From Phaeoceros laevis (taxonomy: Eukaryota; Anthocerotophyta; Anthocerotopsida; Notothyladales), in assembly GCA_049999765.1 (NCBI GenBank), contig JBNGIQ010009421.1, positions 58,768-122,151 on the forward strand: a DNA stretch of 63,384 nucleotides. Direction: 5' to 3'. The first letter of the stretch is position 1. Each line of letters begins with the position of its first letter. This document shows positions 22,701 to 32,400 of this stretch, one piece after another. The position numbers and the translations under genes are program-made. The notes beneath the pieces were generated by a model, which was given only the letters and a program-made list of their open reading frames with translations, did no database searches and had not been told where the DNA came from.

Positions 22701-22993
22701 CATTCAAGAGCGTACGAGTTCCCTGCTCTGTTCTGGCTCAATGGCCTGTGGATGATGGTGCCGCTTTCGAGCTCATGCCCCTGTTTTACAAGGCACTCAG
22801 CCAAGGTGAGGACGCATGCTCGGCCTTACAATCCGCGATGATCAAGATGCACCAGTCTGGGAAGTACAGCCTCCATCAAATAGCTCCGTTTGTAGTAACT
22901 GGCTTGCCCACGCTTACCACCACGGATGCAGAGGTGCCCTACATTGGACCTTGCTTCCATCTCCAAACTCCAGATATGAAGTTCAAAGTGTGA
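19701..22993 (+). pseudogene. TPR-CH-AT (CHAT) caspase-like peptidase gene with frame lesions
   Basis: Exon 1 starts MADTGISGGVQSPASS (19701) and ends 20243; a phase-2 GT-AG intron (20244-20443) leads to KPGRLSYGCADMSQIGN. Helical TPR-like segments follow (QIERSLQVLNHALDECQQ; KRIFGTCHRTIFRDIANIGN). The C-terminal part is a CHAT domain: VPFSILRNRDSGCYLFQEV, catalytic His in FIHIAAHGS (codon 22259-22261) and catalytic Cys in VVLSACDTG (22637-22639), then SVLAQWPVDD. An acidic Ser-rich insert separates His and Cys. The frame changes three times (about 20697, 20930 and the AAAA run at 21861-21864). The first two might be introns, but the last cannot be. CHAT proteases are separase/caspase-clan cysteine peptidases. 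This is either a pseudogene or a gene hit by assembly indels. Domain identity is good; functionality is doubtful. Confidence 0.7.
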
Positions 22994-23114
22994 AAGCCTT
23001 GTCTCCAAGAACTTTAGCATTAGCAGATCACAAGCTTGAGTTTGCAAATGTGCCTTTAACCGCAGAATGGCTTCCCCAACACCCGTTTTCCCTTTTTTTC
23101 TATATCCAGACGAT

Positions 23115-23770
23115 GTCTTTCTATCCCAAGAAGTCAAGGTCGCCTCTTCGTTGAACAATTGGCTTTGATGAGTTCTCAGCTAGCCACATGGAGTGCTGCG
23201 GTGAAGGGGCCACGTCCGTCTGCATCTATCTCAGTTCAGGGCGATGATGGTGATTTTGAAACGTTCAAGAACCTATGCGTGGATGGAGAGACTGGTGAGG
23301 GCGTGGATGCGTTGAATCTTCTGGTGCAGCGAGGACGCCATGTACTCAGCCATCCCTTTTGTTGTGTCCTCAAGACCCCAGTATTCGGCTCTCGGCCATG
23401 CTCTTACTGTCAAAAGTGGGGTAGAGTCCGGCTAAGCAGTAAGTTCCTGCCGGACTGATGGCTACCAGCATGATGCAGCTGGATTTCCGGGCTACCGGCT
23501 CGGGATTGAGTGCCAGTTTGCCATCTATCTCCTCACAGCGCTACAGGCAAAACTTGATAATCGAGCTAGGGAGACCCGACTGTGGTGAGATTCAACCCCT
23601 CAGCCACCTACTTTCTGGACAGGTAGGACTGCCTCCAGAAAAGCTGCAGGAGTTTTTGTGGCAAGAGTTCTTTTCAGATCGGACACAATGGTTTGACTAC
23701 AGGCGTAGCAAGACGACTCCCCGCCATCCTGATTTCAGGCACAAAGAGTCCAAGGTCGCCTTGTGGTTGA
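23115..23770 (+). pseudogene. Duplicated PPR/PDF gene fragment, copy 1
   Basis: About 656 bp that repeat 29041-29724 with very high identity and a few indels. It encodes SSQLATWSAAV, an N-terminal PPR piece (DALNLLVQRG), then a second start (MATSMMQLDFRATGSG) and the PDF-like motif ending FRHKESKVALWL. The match stops at 23770, where the intact gene goes on to its PPR repeats. It has no repeats and no DYW domain, so it is a truncated copy of the 29-kb gene. Confidence 0.85.
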
Positions 23771-25173
23771 CAAAATGTTGCTCGCTTAGTCTCTACATGA
23801 ATTTATATCACCCAGGTCCCCCAAAGAAAAACCAAGTTCCACTCGCCTTACAAGGAAGAGATGGGTGGTGGAGCAAAGTTGCACTGTTGTACAAGTCAGG
23901 ATGCGAATCATATAGCCCATACTTCACAATGTTCGTAGTCTTTGGTGAGGTCTTCTCCCTCACCAGGTAATGTGGTATGTAATAGGACAATAAAGCTTGG
24001 TGAGCAGGTGTATATGGGACATCATGGGATATTGGCTTAGTGCTGGGACCCAAATCTACCATTTCACATCTCTGTGTGGGACGTTGGGAGTGTCATGAAA
24101 GTTGAAAGCTGTTTCGCCGCCAAATGGTAACAAGTTTGGAAATGTGTCTTCTAACCTTGAAAAGAGAGTTGCTGGCCAGTAGCCTATCTAAATCTCTTCC
24201 TTTCGTAACCATATACATGTTTGGAATCTGCAGCTTCCTCTATTTGTGAAGGCTTGATCAATAAATTAGGACTAATAGCCGTTAACCCAAAGATGGTCAT
24301 ACAATATAATAGAGTAGAACAAGTTTATACCCTAACAAGTGAAATCTCCAAGCTTGAACCTAGAGCTCTATCTTTGAGTAATGTACTACCCGTGCTAAAG
24401 GTTGAGTTGGTTTAAACAAACCCGTCGCATAAATGATTAGCATCCACCAGCCTAGTAGGGTACCCTCGATAGGCAACCGCGCTTCCCAGAACTTTAATGC
24501 CCCAATGTGTTTCCAACAACTGCCCCAATGTCCTCCTTGGGCCCAATTAAAAGGCGAGTAGACGGTGTACCACTTTTTCACTATGACACAGTGGCAGTGC
24601 CTAGCAGTTCATATCACTACGTAGTTGCGCTTGGGACCCGACACAATTTTTAGGGTAACTTGTGAATATTGATTGGGCCTATGATAGAGAGCTATGCTAC
24701 AAAGGGTTTGACCACTACGAGGCGGCCCCAAGAGATGTTGGCACGTGGCATGGCAGCTCCAAGACTTGTAGCAGTGGTCAACGTTAACTTCCAATAGGTG
24801 GTAACATGTAGGGTACCGGACTATTGTAGCTGAAGTTATATGAGGTGAAAGATCTCGCTACAAGCTACATTTTATGTTCAGAATCCTAATCAAAATTCTT
24901 GCTGTAAGTATTTATAATTTTTATTTTTAGTTTTTACAAGTTTGTATATTCAATAATTCATAAGTAAATATTGCAAGCTGAGTTAAATGTCACACCACCT
25001 AGAGATTGTAGCCCTTGAAAAGCGCAACAATATACTAAAAGGATGGGCACTAATACCTAAAATAGAGTGAATGACGTGTTGTTTACTTGTTTTGTAACTG
25101 TTGTAAGTACAGTTTTTTTACTATCTGATGCACAAAAGCAGTCCACCCTACCGTCCTTTGCTTATAAGCACAG
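23771..25173. other. Gene-free stretch of the repeat island
   Basis: AT-rich sequence without recognisable coding capacity. It lies between the truncated PPR copy and the SINE-like elements. I see no long terminal repeats or transposase. Confidence 0.4.
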
Positions 25174-25330
25174 GCTAGTAGTAGTAGTAAGGTCATGCTA
25201 GCCTCCAAGGACCATGTTGTAGTAGTAGTAGTAAGGTCATGCTAGCCTCCAAGGACCATGTTGCTAGACTCCACATGGGAATCGAGCACGCCGACACAAT
25301 CGAGCACGCCGACACAATCGAGCACGCCAG
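25174..25330 (-). mobile_element. SINE-like element with trinucleotide tail, partly duplicated
   Basis: Read on the minus strand: a tRNA B-box-like word GTGCTCGATTCCCATG, then GGAGTCTAGCAACATGG, CTAGCATGACCTT and an ACT-repeat tail. The 3' part is duplicated with a 44-bp period (25189 and 25233). The 5' side carries an 18-bp unit (AATCGAGCACGCCGACAC) about 2.7 times at 25280-25328. Confidence 0.55.
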
Positions 25331-25640
25331 CTAAAAGTGCTGCAAAGCTCTAGAGTACTTGCGTACGCCCCATTTGAAGAGTGTTTATAGATAGCTTGCA
25401 AGCATTGAAGTCCTAGCTACTAGCTTCTTCTTCCTATTTGTATGTTAGTATGTAGTGAATTTATTGAGTGATTTATGTGTGTGAGCTATTGAAGGTGGTA
25501 TACACTTTATTGATGGAGGTACACCTGGTTACACCTACCAAACTATGAAGTATTTAGCGGATTGAAGAATGCAGTGAGTGGGTTGATCCTTGACCTTTGC
25601 TCTCTTTTTTTTTAGGAAATAGCACGAGCTTTATATATGT

Positions 25641-25679
25641 GGAGTCGGCTAGCATGACCTTTCTACTACTACTACTAAT
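25641..25679 (+). mobile_element. 3' end of the same SINE-like family
   Basis: GGAGTCGGCTAGCATGACCT followed by a CTA-repeat tail matches the 3' end of the 25174-25330 element in the opposite orientation. Only the tail portion is preserved. Confidence 0.5.
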
Positions 25680-25889
25680 ATAAAAACACTTAGTACAGTA
25701 TATATGGTGATTAGTCAAGCCTAGAAGTTTTTCTAGGTAGTCCTTCCCAACGTTCTTAGCGTATGTACAAGGCTGCTAACTCAGCTAACTTCTGAACTTC
25801 TTCCATGTAAAATTCCAACTGGATGGCCTCCACTACATTTGCCCGCAGTGCTCAAAGGCTTAAGCAGTGCAAGCTTGCTTTAGTTGTAG

Positions 25890-26513
25890 TTGTACATGTC
25901 CCTATCGATCTCCGTAGATGTGTGCCTGCTCTTCAATACCGTGGCTATTGAAGCTCCTACCTTGGCTAATTCCAGGGCAGGTGGGAGGTACCTTCTTCTT
26001 GGTTATTTGGCTAGAAGTCAGGGGTCTTCTNNNNNNNNNNGGAGGTACCTTCTTCTTGGTTATTTGGCTAGAAGTCAGGGGTCTTCTAAGCCACGCTCAG
26101 TGAGTGATAACATGGTCGTTTGTGAGAATTATGACGTACATGGCCATTTTAGAGGGAGCCAGATCTCCGTAGTAGGAGACTCTGGTAGTGGCGTGTTCTC
26201 CTACGCAGGGGCGCTGATTGGTATCAATGTGGGAAATGACCTGGTGGACACTCAAAAAGAGAATGCAGAGGGCAGCAAGCATCAAGTTCGCTCACATATA
26301 GCCCCTGGTAAATCGCTGAAGTATTTGTTGCTCTCAACCCTGGAGGTGGAGAAGACTCTTGGTTCGAAGCATGTTGGTTCGGTTCAGTTGCCCCCTTTGG
26401 CCCAGCTCATAAGTTCAAGCTGGGACAAGTTACAGACAAAACACTTTCAGCATACTGAAGGTCAGAGCATCGTGTTGGGTTTTTGGACAATTACTTGCAT
26501 AATTCTAGCATAG
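25890..26513 (+). pseudogene. Possible trypsin-like peptidase fragment spanning an assembly gap
   Basis: An open frame crosses the 10-N gap. After the gap it contains SVVGDSGSGVFSYAGALIGI, which looks like the GDSG(S/G) catalytic-serine region of a chymotrypsin-fold peptidase. No catalytic His or Asp region is recognisable upstream. The segment just before the gap is repeated after it, so the true sequence here is uncertain. It could be a fragment or a chance match. Confidence 0.25.
25984..26087. other. Assembly gap (10 N) flanked by identical 47-bp copies
   Basis: Bases 26031-26040 are N. The 47 bp before (25984-26030) and after (26041-26087) the gap are identical (GGAGGTACCTTCTTCTTGGT and on). 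This is typical of two contig ends that overlap but were not merged, so the real gap may be negative and one copy artificial. Confidence 0.95.
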
Positions 26514-26580
26514 GTGATTTTTGTAGTTAGTCTATTGACTTCTACAAACGACACATTGTCGAAGTGTAATGTACAAAGAG

Positions 26581-27297
26581 TCATAGCAAGCTTAGAAGGC
26601 CATGATAACAACATGTGTTAATATAAATGACCTTACACTTGACTACCTCCATCTCCCCATTGTCTTTAAATTCCAAGTGGATGTTCTTGATGTCTCCGAT
26701 CCGCCACTTTCTGTGCTCATCATGGAAGTGTGTTGCTAGACAGTTCCTGGTCAACACCGTGACATGGTTATACAAATTGGTTCTCCAGATCCCCACGAAC
26801 TTCTTCAGACGCCCGATCATGGCCATTGCGGCCGCATCTGCATGCAAACAACCTACAGTTAGTACCAAAAGAAAATACAAGAACAAGAACACTAAACAAC
26901 AATATCTCACACTCACCATCGCTGTTTAGCCTCCATGTGGCAAGAGGGGATCCCAGTGATGGGCTCAAATCAATAAATGCTTTCAGCATTAGCTCCTCGG
27001 TGGGGGCATACACGGTCATCTTGATATCCTCCAAAGGAATTGTCTTGATTATCTCATCTGGACTTCTGGTGGTCCTTCAGACACTTCAATGCCCAAAATT
27101 TTTCTTGCCAAGCGTCAGTCATCTGCACACAAGTACAAGCCACATCCATTAATGTTGTTTGTGGTATTATCCACTGGAAGGCCAATGAAGGCAGCCTTCA
27201 TGAATATACTTCACAGCGGCAGACAACTTTGCCCATGGGAGTGCCTTGCAAACTTCCTCCTTGCCACAATGCTGGGATCCCGTCTTCATGCTAAATC
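26581..27297 (-). CDS. Hypothetical multi-exon gene or remnant
   Basis: I do not recognise the family. Minus-strand pieces that look coding: MKTGSQHCGKEEVCKALPWA (about 27297-27175); AWQEKFWALKCLKDHQ and EIIKTIPLEDIKMTVYAPTE, which sit in different frames and imply a one-base lesion or an intron near 27075; then a consensus donor at 26916 (GATG|GTGAGT) and acceptor at 26838 joining to AAAMAMIGRLKKFVGIWRT and EHRKWRIGDIKNIHLEFKDN. The last exon ends at 26581. It lies inside the repeat island, so a transposon-borne or decaying gene is possible. Confidence 0.35.
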
Positions 27298-27484
27298 TTG
27301 CAAATAAGGTTGACTTGAGTCAACTTTGTATCTTAAATATATGTCTCTCAGAATGCTTCACGGAAATCTCAGAAAATGTGTTTTTCGAAGGTTAAGCAAA
27401 ATAAGGCTACCCAAATCCCAAAACAAGCTCCTTTACATTAACACCTTTATCAGAATTATATTTTCTAGCTAAAGTCTTTTTTAA

Positions 27485-27616
27485 GGTCTGCTTACTGCCG
27501 GGGTACATGCTCAGCATGCCCTTCGGCAGTCCACCCACCCAAAAGGCAGCACACCCGACTCCCCACGCGGAGTCAACAAGGTGTGAGTTTTACCCATTAC
27601 TACTACTACTACTACT
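27485..27616 (+). mobile_element. SINE-like element with ACT-repeat tail
   Basis: GACTCCCCACGCGGAGTCAA lies upstream of a TACTACTACTACTACTACTA tail at 27595-27616. The tail type is shared with the elements at 25174, 25641 and 28162, but the body is less clearly related. Confidence 0.35.
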
Positions 27617-28161
27617 ATCTTATTGGCCGTGTGGAAGTGAAGGTCGAACGATACCACTCCATGCTCCTTAATACTTTGATGCATTGCGCAATAATTTGCT
27701 CGTTCTTGAGAGTCTAAATGGTAAGAACATGATTAAATTTCACGTGTGCTTCAAATTTGTTCGCTAGTTAGCTTATGTGCTTGTTTGTGAGTGTGAGTCG
27801 CATGTAAACAGGCAGGAGGGTCTTAGTGCAACAAAGAAATTTGAGAAAGAATTTTTTAAAGTTAACATGTATAGTAAATCATATATTTAAAAAAAAGTTC
27901 TATCTATAGCTACGTAGTCTACGCCTTTGTGAGCCTTGCCTATGTATAATCTCTTTCTCTCTCCCTCTTTAAGGACATGTTTATTCATCCTTTAAGGACA
28001 TGTTTATTCATCCTTAGGACTTGGCAAGTAGTTGCCTGAAAATACTAGGTAGCGACACTAAGTGTGTCCACGTATTTATGATTTCAAGAGGTTCATATTT
28101 ATGTCCACGTATTTATGATTTCAAGAGGTTGGTGGTTCTGATTTCTAAAGGAGGGAGCTTT

Positions 28162-28230
28162 GGTAGTAGTAGTAAGATGATTTTGGTGTTTAGCTCACTC
28201 CGCATGGGAATCGAACACCCCGCCAGGTAT
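28162..28230 (-). mobile_element. SINE-like element with ACT-repeat tail
   Basis: On the minus strand GGTGTTCGATTCCCATGCGG (a tRNA T-arm/B-box-like word) is followed after about 30 bases by TCATCTT and an ACT-repeat tail. The layout matches the element at 25174-25330. Confidence 0.5.
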
Positions 28231-29040
28231 TTTGACCGGCGACCGGGAGGTCCTATCCGGGGACATTAGATTGGAACGGGAGACCCCATCCGGGGACCAA
28301 GGTCTACCCATCGGACCCACAACCGTGAGGCTCCCTGTTGTTGACCAAGGATAGGGTAGGATTTAGGGTTGTCCGTTGTATGTACTTGTCCAGGAGACGG
28401 AGACGAACCACCATTCGCCAAGCTACCTGTTACTTTGTCAAACCCGTTTGTAACTAAAGACACTAGAAGGCACAAGCCTTTTTGTAGAGATTAATGTAGG
28501 CACAAGCATTATTCAGGCATGCAAGTTGGTAGTGTGTTTCTAGCATTAAGTCCTCATGCCCTATTCAGGCGACCAGCTCAACACGGTACACCGTTCAGCA
28601 AGCATGGAAATTTATATTTACCAGCATTCCCAAATTGATTAGGTAAATCTAGCAGTACATGTATCTCATAACAAAGTAACAGGGTATCACTGTGTATTTT
28701 CTTCTACCTGTGAATTCAGCAGACTCCCCACAGCAGGGGGCAACACGAGCTTTCTTGTGCGTTGAGGCAAAAAGGAAGCAGTCTGTGAGAGCTAACTTTT
28801 TTCTTTCCTTTTCGCTGTTCTACTAATACTTTACCGGCCTGGAGCCAAATGCCTTTATGCTAGCGAGTTAGTTTTAGCACTCGGGTTCATGCGGGACAAA
28901 CCGCAGGGTCCGATGCACCGCTACTACGACACAGCCTCACAACACCATAAAGCAACAATCACATTTTATCAATACATTCTCAGGTTGCGCCCAGGAGCAC
29001 ATTGTTTCTGGCATCTGGCACTGCGTGGGGACAGTAAGAG

Positions 29041-29411
29041 GTCTTTCTATCCCAAGAAGTTAGAAGTCCAAGGTCGCCTTTTGGTTGAACGATTTGCATA
29101 AGCCAGCTTTGATGAGTTCTCAGCTAGCCACTTGGAGTGCTGCGGTGACGAGGCCACGTCCGTCTGCATCTATCTCAGTTCAGGGCGATGATGGTGATTT
29201 TGAAACGTGCAAGAACCTATGCGAGGATGGAGAGACTGGTGAGGGCGTGGATGCGTTGAATCTTCTGGTGCAACGAGGACGCAATGTACCCAGCCATCCC
29301 TTCTGTTGTGTCCTCAAGACCCCAGCATCTGGCTCTCGGCAGACGGTACCCATGCTCTTACTGTCAAAAGTGGGGTAGAGTCCGGCTAAGCAGTAAGTTC
29401 CTGCCGGACTG
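29041..29411 (+). pseudogene. Duplicated PPR N-terminal fragment, copy 2
   Basis: Encodes KSKVAFWLNDLHKPALMSSQ and then LATWSAAVTRPRPSASISVQ and DALNLLVQRG. This parallels the same region of the intact gene that follows (ESKVALWLDNRHKPYWVDSQ, then LATWDTRIKE, then DALNFLVQRG), so it is a decayed tandem copy of the intact gene's 5' part. It ends in a stop before the intact start codon at 29412. Together with 29412-29724 it was copied to 23115-23770. Confidence 0.8.
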
Positions 29412-32400
29412 ATGGCTACCAGTATGGTGCAGCTGGATTTCCGGGCTACCGGCTCGGGATTGAGTGCCAGTTTGCCATCTATCTCCTCACAGCGCTACAG
29501 GCAAAACTTGATAATCTTGCTAGGGAGACCCGAGGGTGGTGAAATTCAACCCCTCAGCCACCTACTTTCTGGACAGGTAGGACTGCCTCCAGAAAAGCTG
29601 CAGGAGTTTTTGTGGCAAGAGTTCTTTTCAGATCGGACACAGTGGTTTGACTACAGGCGTAGCAAGAGGACTCCCCGCCATCCTGATTTTAGGCACAAAG
29701 AGTCCAAGGTCGCCTTGTGGTTGGACAATCGTCACAAGCCTTATTGGGTGGACTCGCAGCTAGCAACGTGGGACACTAGGATAAAAGAGCCTCCTGCAGT
29801 TGAGAGTGCTTTTGGCAGGTCAGCATCGCACCAGGAACATGGAATGTGCAAGAAATTATGTGAAGATGGACATATTGCTGAGGCTGTGGATGCTTTGAAC
29901 TTTCTGGTGCAGCGGGGGTCCCATTTGCCAAGCAGTCTCTTCTATCTTGTTCTGCAGAGATGCATCGCACGCAAGGATCTTGTTCTGGGCAGACGCATCC
30001 ATTCTCTTACTGTGGAAAGTGGGTACGAAGGAGACGCATTTTTGGCCACCCACATCATGGGTCTGTATGCTTCACACGGGAGGTTGGAGGAAGCGTTGCA
30101 AGTCTTTGCCAAAGTGTCTACACCAGACGCCTACAACTGGGCCACCATTATTTTCGCCTATGCTAGGCATGGACAACCAAGGCGGGCTATTGAACTTTAT
30201 GGGCAAATGCTCGAGTCAAGCGTCCGGCCAGACAACCGTATCTTTTTAGCAGTTCTTAAAGCTTGTGCCTGTGCGGGAGATTTAGCTGCGGGCAAAAAAG
30301 TTCACGCTCATATTCTTGCCAGCACAAGGAAGCCAGATATGTTCGTCCAGAACGCTTTAGTTGATATGTACGCAAAGTGTGGGAGCTTAGTGGATGCTCA
30401 GACTGTCTTCAATGGGCTTGCCTGCAAAGACATGGTGACATGGACTGCCATGATTGCAGGTTATGTCCAGCAGGGGATGGGCCAGGAGGCCCTGACTCTT
30501 TACAGTAGTATGCTACAAGAAGGCACCGCTCCGTCCAGTTCTGTCACATTCACATGCCTCTTGCAGGCATGTGCGACTGTAGGTGTAGTAGCTCTGCATC
30601 AGGGAAAGCAGCTCCATGCACAGATTGAAGAACAAGGACTTCAAAATGACGTGGTTGTAGGAGGTGGATTGGTGAACATGTATGCGAAGTGCGGCAGCAT
30701 AGAGGACGCTCGAACAGTGTTTGACAGACTTCCAGAGAGAAATGTAGTGACGTGGACCGCCATGATTTCAGGATACGTTCAGCAGAGGATGAGTCAGGAA
30801 GCCCTTGGTCTGTACAGCAATATGCTAAAAGAAGGCATTGCTCCACCCAATTCTATCACGTTCACCTGCCTCCTGCAGGCGTGTGCAAGTGCAGGTTCAG
30901 TTGCTCTTCACGAGGGAAAGCAGCTCCATGCCCAAATCATAGCGCGGGGTCTGCAAAATGATGTGGTTGTAGGAGGCAGCTTGGTGAACATGTACGCAAA
31001 GTGCGGTAGCATAGAAGATGCTCGAGCAGTCTTTGATGAACTGGCTCACAAAAATGTTGTGACATGGAATGTAATCATTGCTGGTTATGCCCAGCAGGGG
31101 ATATGTCAAGAAGCCCTTAGTCTTTACAGTAGTATGCAACAGGAGGGCATTACCATGCCCAATTTGGTCACATTCACATGCCTTGTTCAGGCATGTGCAA
31201 GTGTAGGTGTAGCAGCTCTTCACCAGGGGAACATCCTGTATTCACAGATTGAAGAACGTGGACTACAAGGTGATGTCATTCTAGGTGGCACCTTGGTTAA
31301 TATGTATGCCAGGTGTGGTAGCATAGTGGATGCTCGTAGAGTATTTGATAGACTTCAACACAAAAATCTGGTAACATGGACTAGCATGATTGCAGGTTAT
31401 GCCCAGCACGGTATGGGTTGGGAAGCCCTCAGCCTTTACAGCACTATGCGACAAGAAGGCATAGCTCCACCAGATTCTGTGACATTCATATGCTTGCTGC
31501 AGGCATGTGCAAGTGTTGGTGTGGTAGCCCTAGACCAGGGAAAGCAGCTCCATGCAGAAATTAAAGACCGTGGTCTGCAAGATGATGTAGTTATAGGGGG
31601 CAGCTTGGTGAACTTGTACGCAAAATGCAGTAGCATAGATGATGCTCGCAGAGTGTTCGACAGACTCACACAGAGAAATTTGGTGACGTGGAATGCGATG
31701 ATTGCAGGCTATGCCGACCAGGGGATGGCTCAGGAAGCCCTTAGTCTTTACAGCTTGATGCAACAAGAAGGCATCATTCCAGATTCTGTCACATTTGTAG
31801 GGCTCCTCCAGGCATGTGCAACCGTGGCTGCTCTGCCTTTGGGAAAGCTTCTTCATGGACAGATTGAAGAACGAGGATTGCAAGCTGATGTGGTCGTGGG
31901 TGCTGGCTTGGTAAATATGTATGCAAAGTGTGGTAGCATGGTGGATTCACAGCAGGTGTTTGACTCATTACCTCATAGAAACGTCGAGACATGGAGTGCA
32001 CTGATTGCAGGATATGCCCGCCTAGGTGATAGTGAGGTTGTGTTTGACCTGCTTGACAGGATGACGCTGGAGGGGACACACCCAAATGCCATCACGCTTC
32101 TTAGTGTTTTGACAGTGTGCAGTCATGTAGGTCTTGTGGACAAAGGCCGGAAGTACTTCGAGGCCATGACAACAGATTACGGCATTTCTCAAAACATTGA
32201 GCACTACACATGCATGATGGATCTGCTGGGGCGTGGAGGTCATTTGAAGGAGGCGCTGCAGATGGCAAAGAGCATGCCCTTTCCAGCTGATGGTACTATG
32301 TGGGTCACCCTCTTAGGTGCTTGTCGGAAGTGGAATAACGTTGAGGTTGGGCAACAGGCTTTTGAGTCTGCAGTCAGTATGGATGAAAATGATGCCTCAG

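Larger units (their letters stand above)
27300..29040. other. Repeat-rich gene-free stretch
   Basis: Contains two more SINE-like ends (tail 27595-27616; element 28162-28230), a 23-bp tandem duplication (27968-28013, TTTAAGGACATGTTTATTCA core) and a 28-bp direct duplication (28067-28094 and 28102-28129). No coding region is recognised. Confidence 0.45.

Noticed and set aside
25174-25679. MITE or DNA transposon with terminal inverted repeats
   Set aside because: The inverted match is limited to a GCTAGCATGACCTT word plus ACT repeats; related ends occur singly elsewhere, which fits SINE tails better.
23115-29724. Long terminal repeats of a retrotransposon
   Set aside because: The repeated segments encode PPR/PDF protein pieces rather than LTR features, and no gag-pol lies between them.
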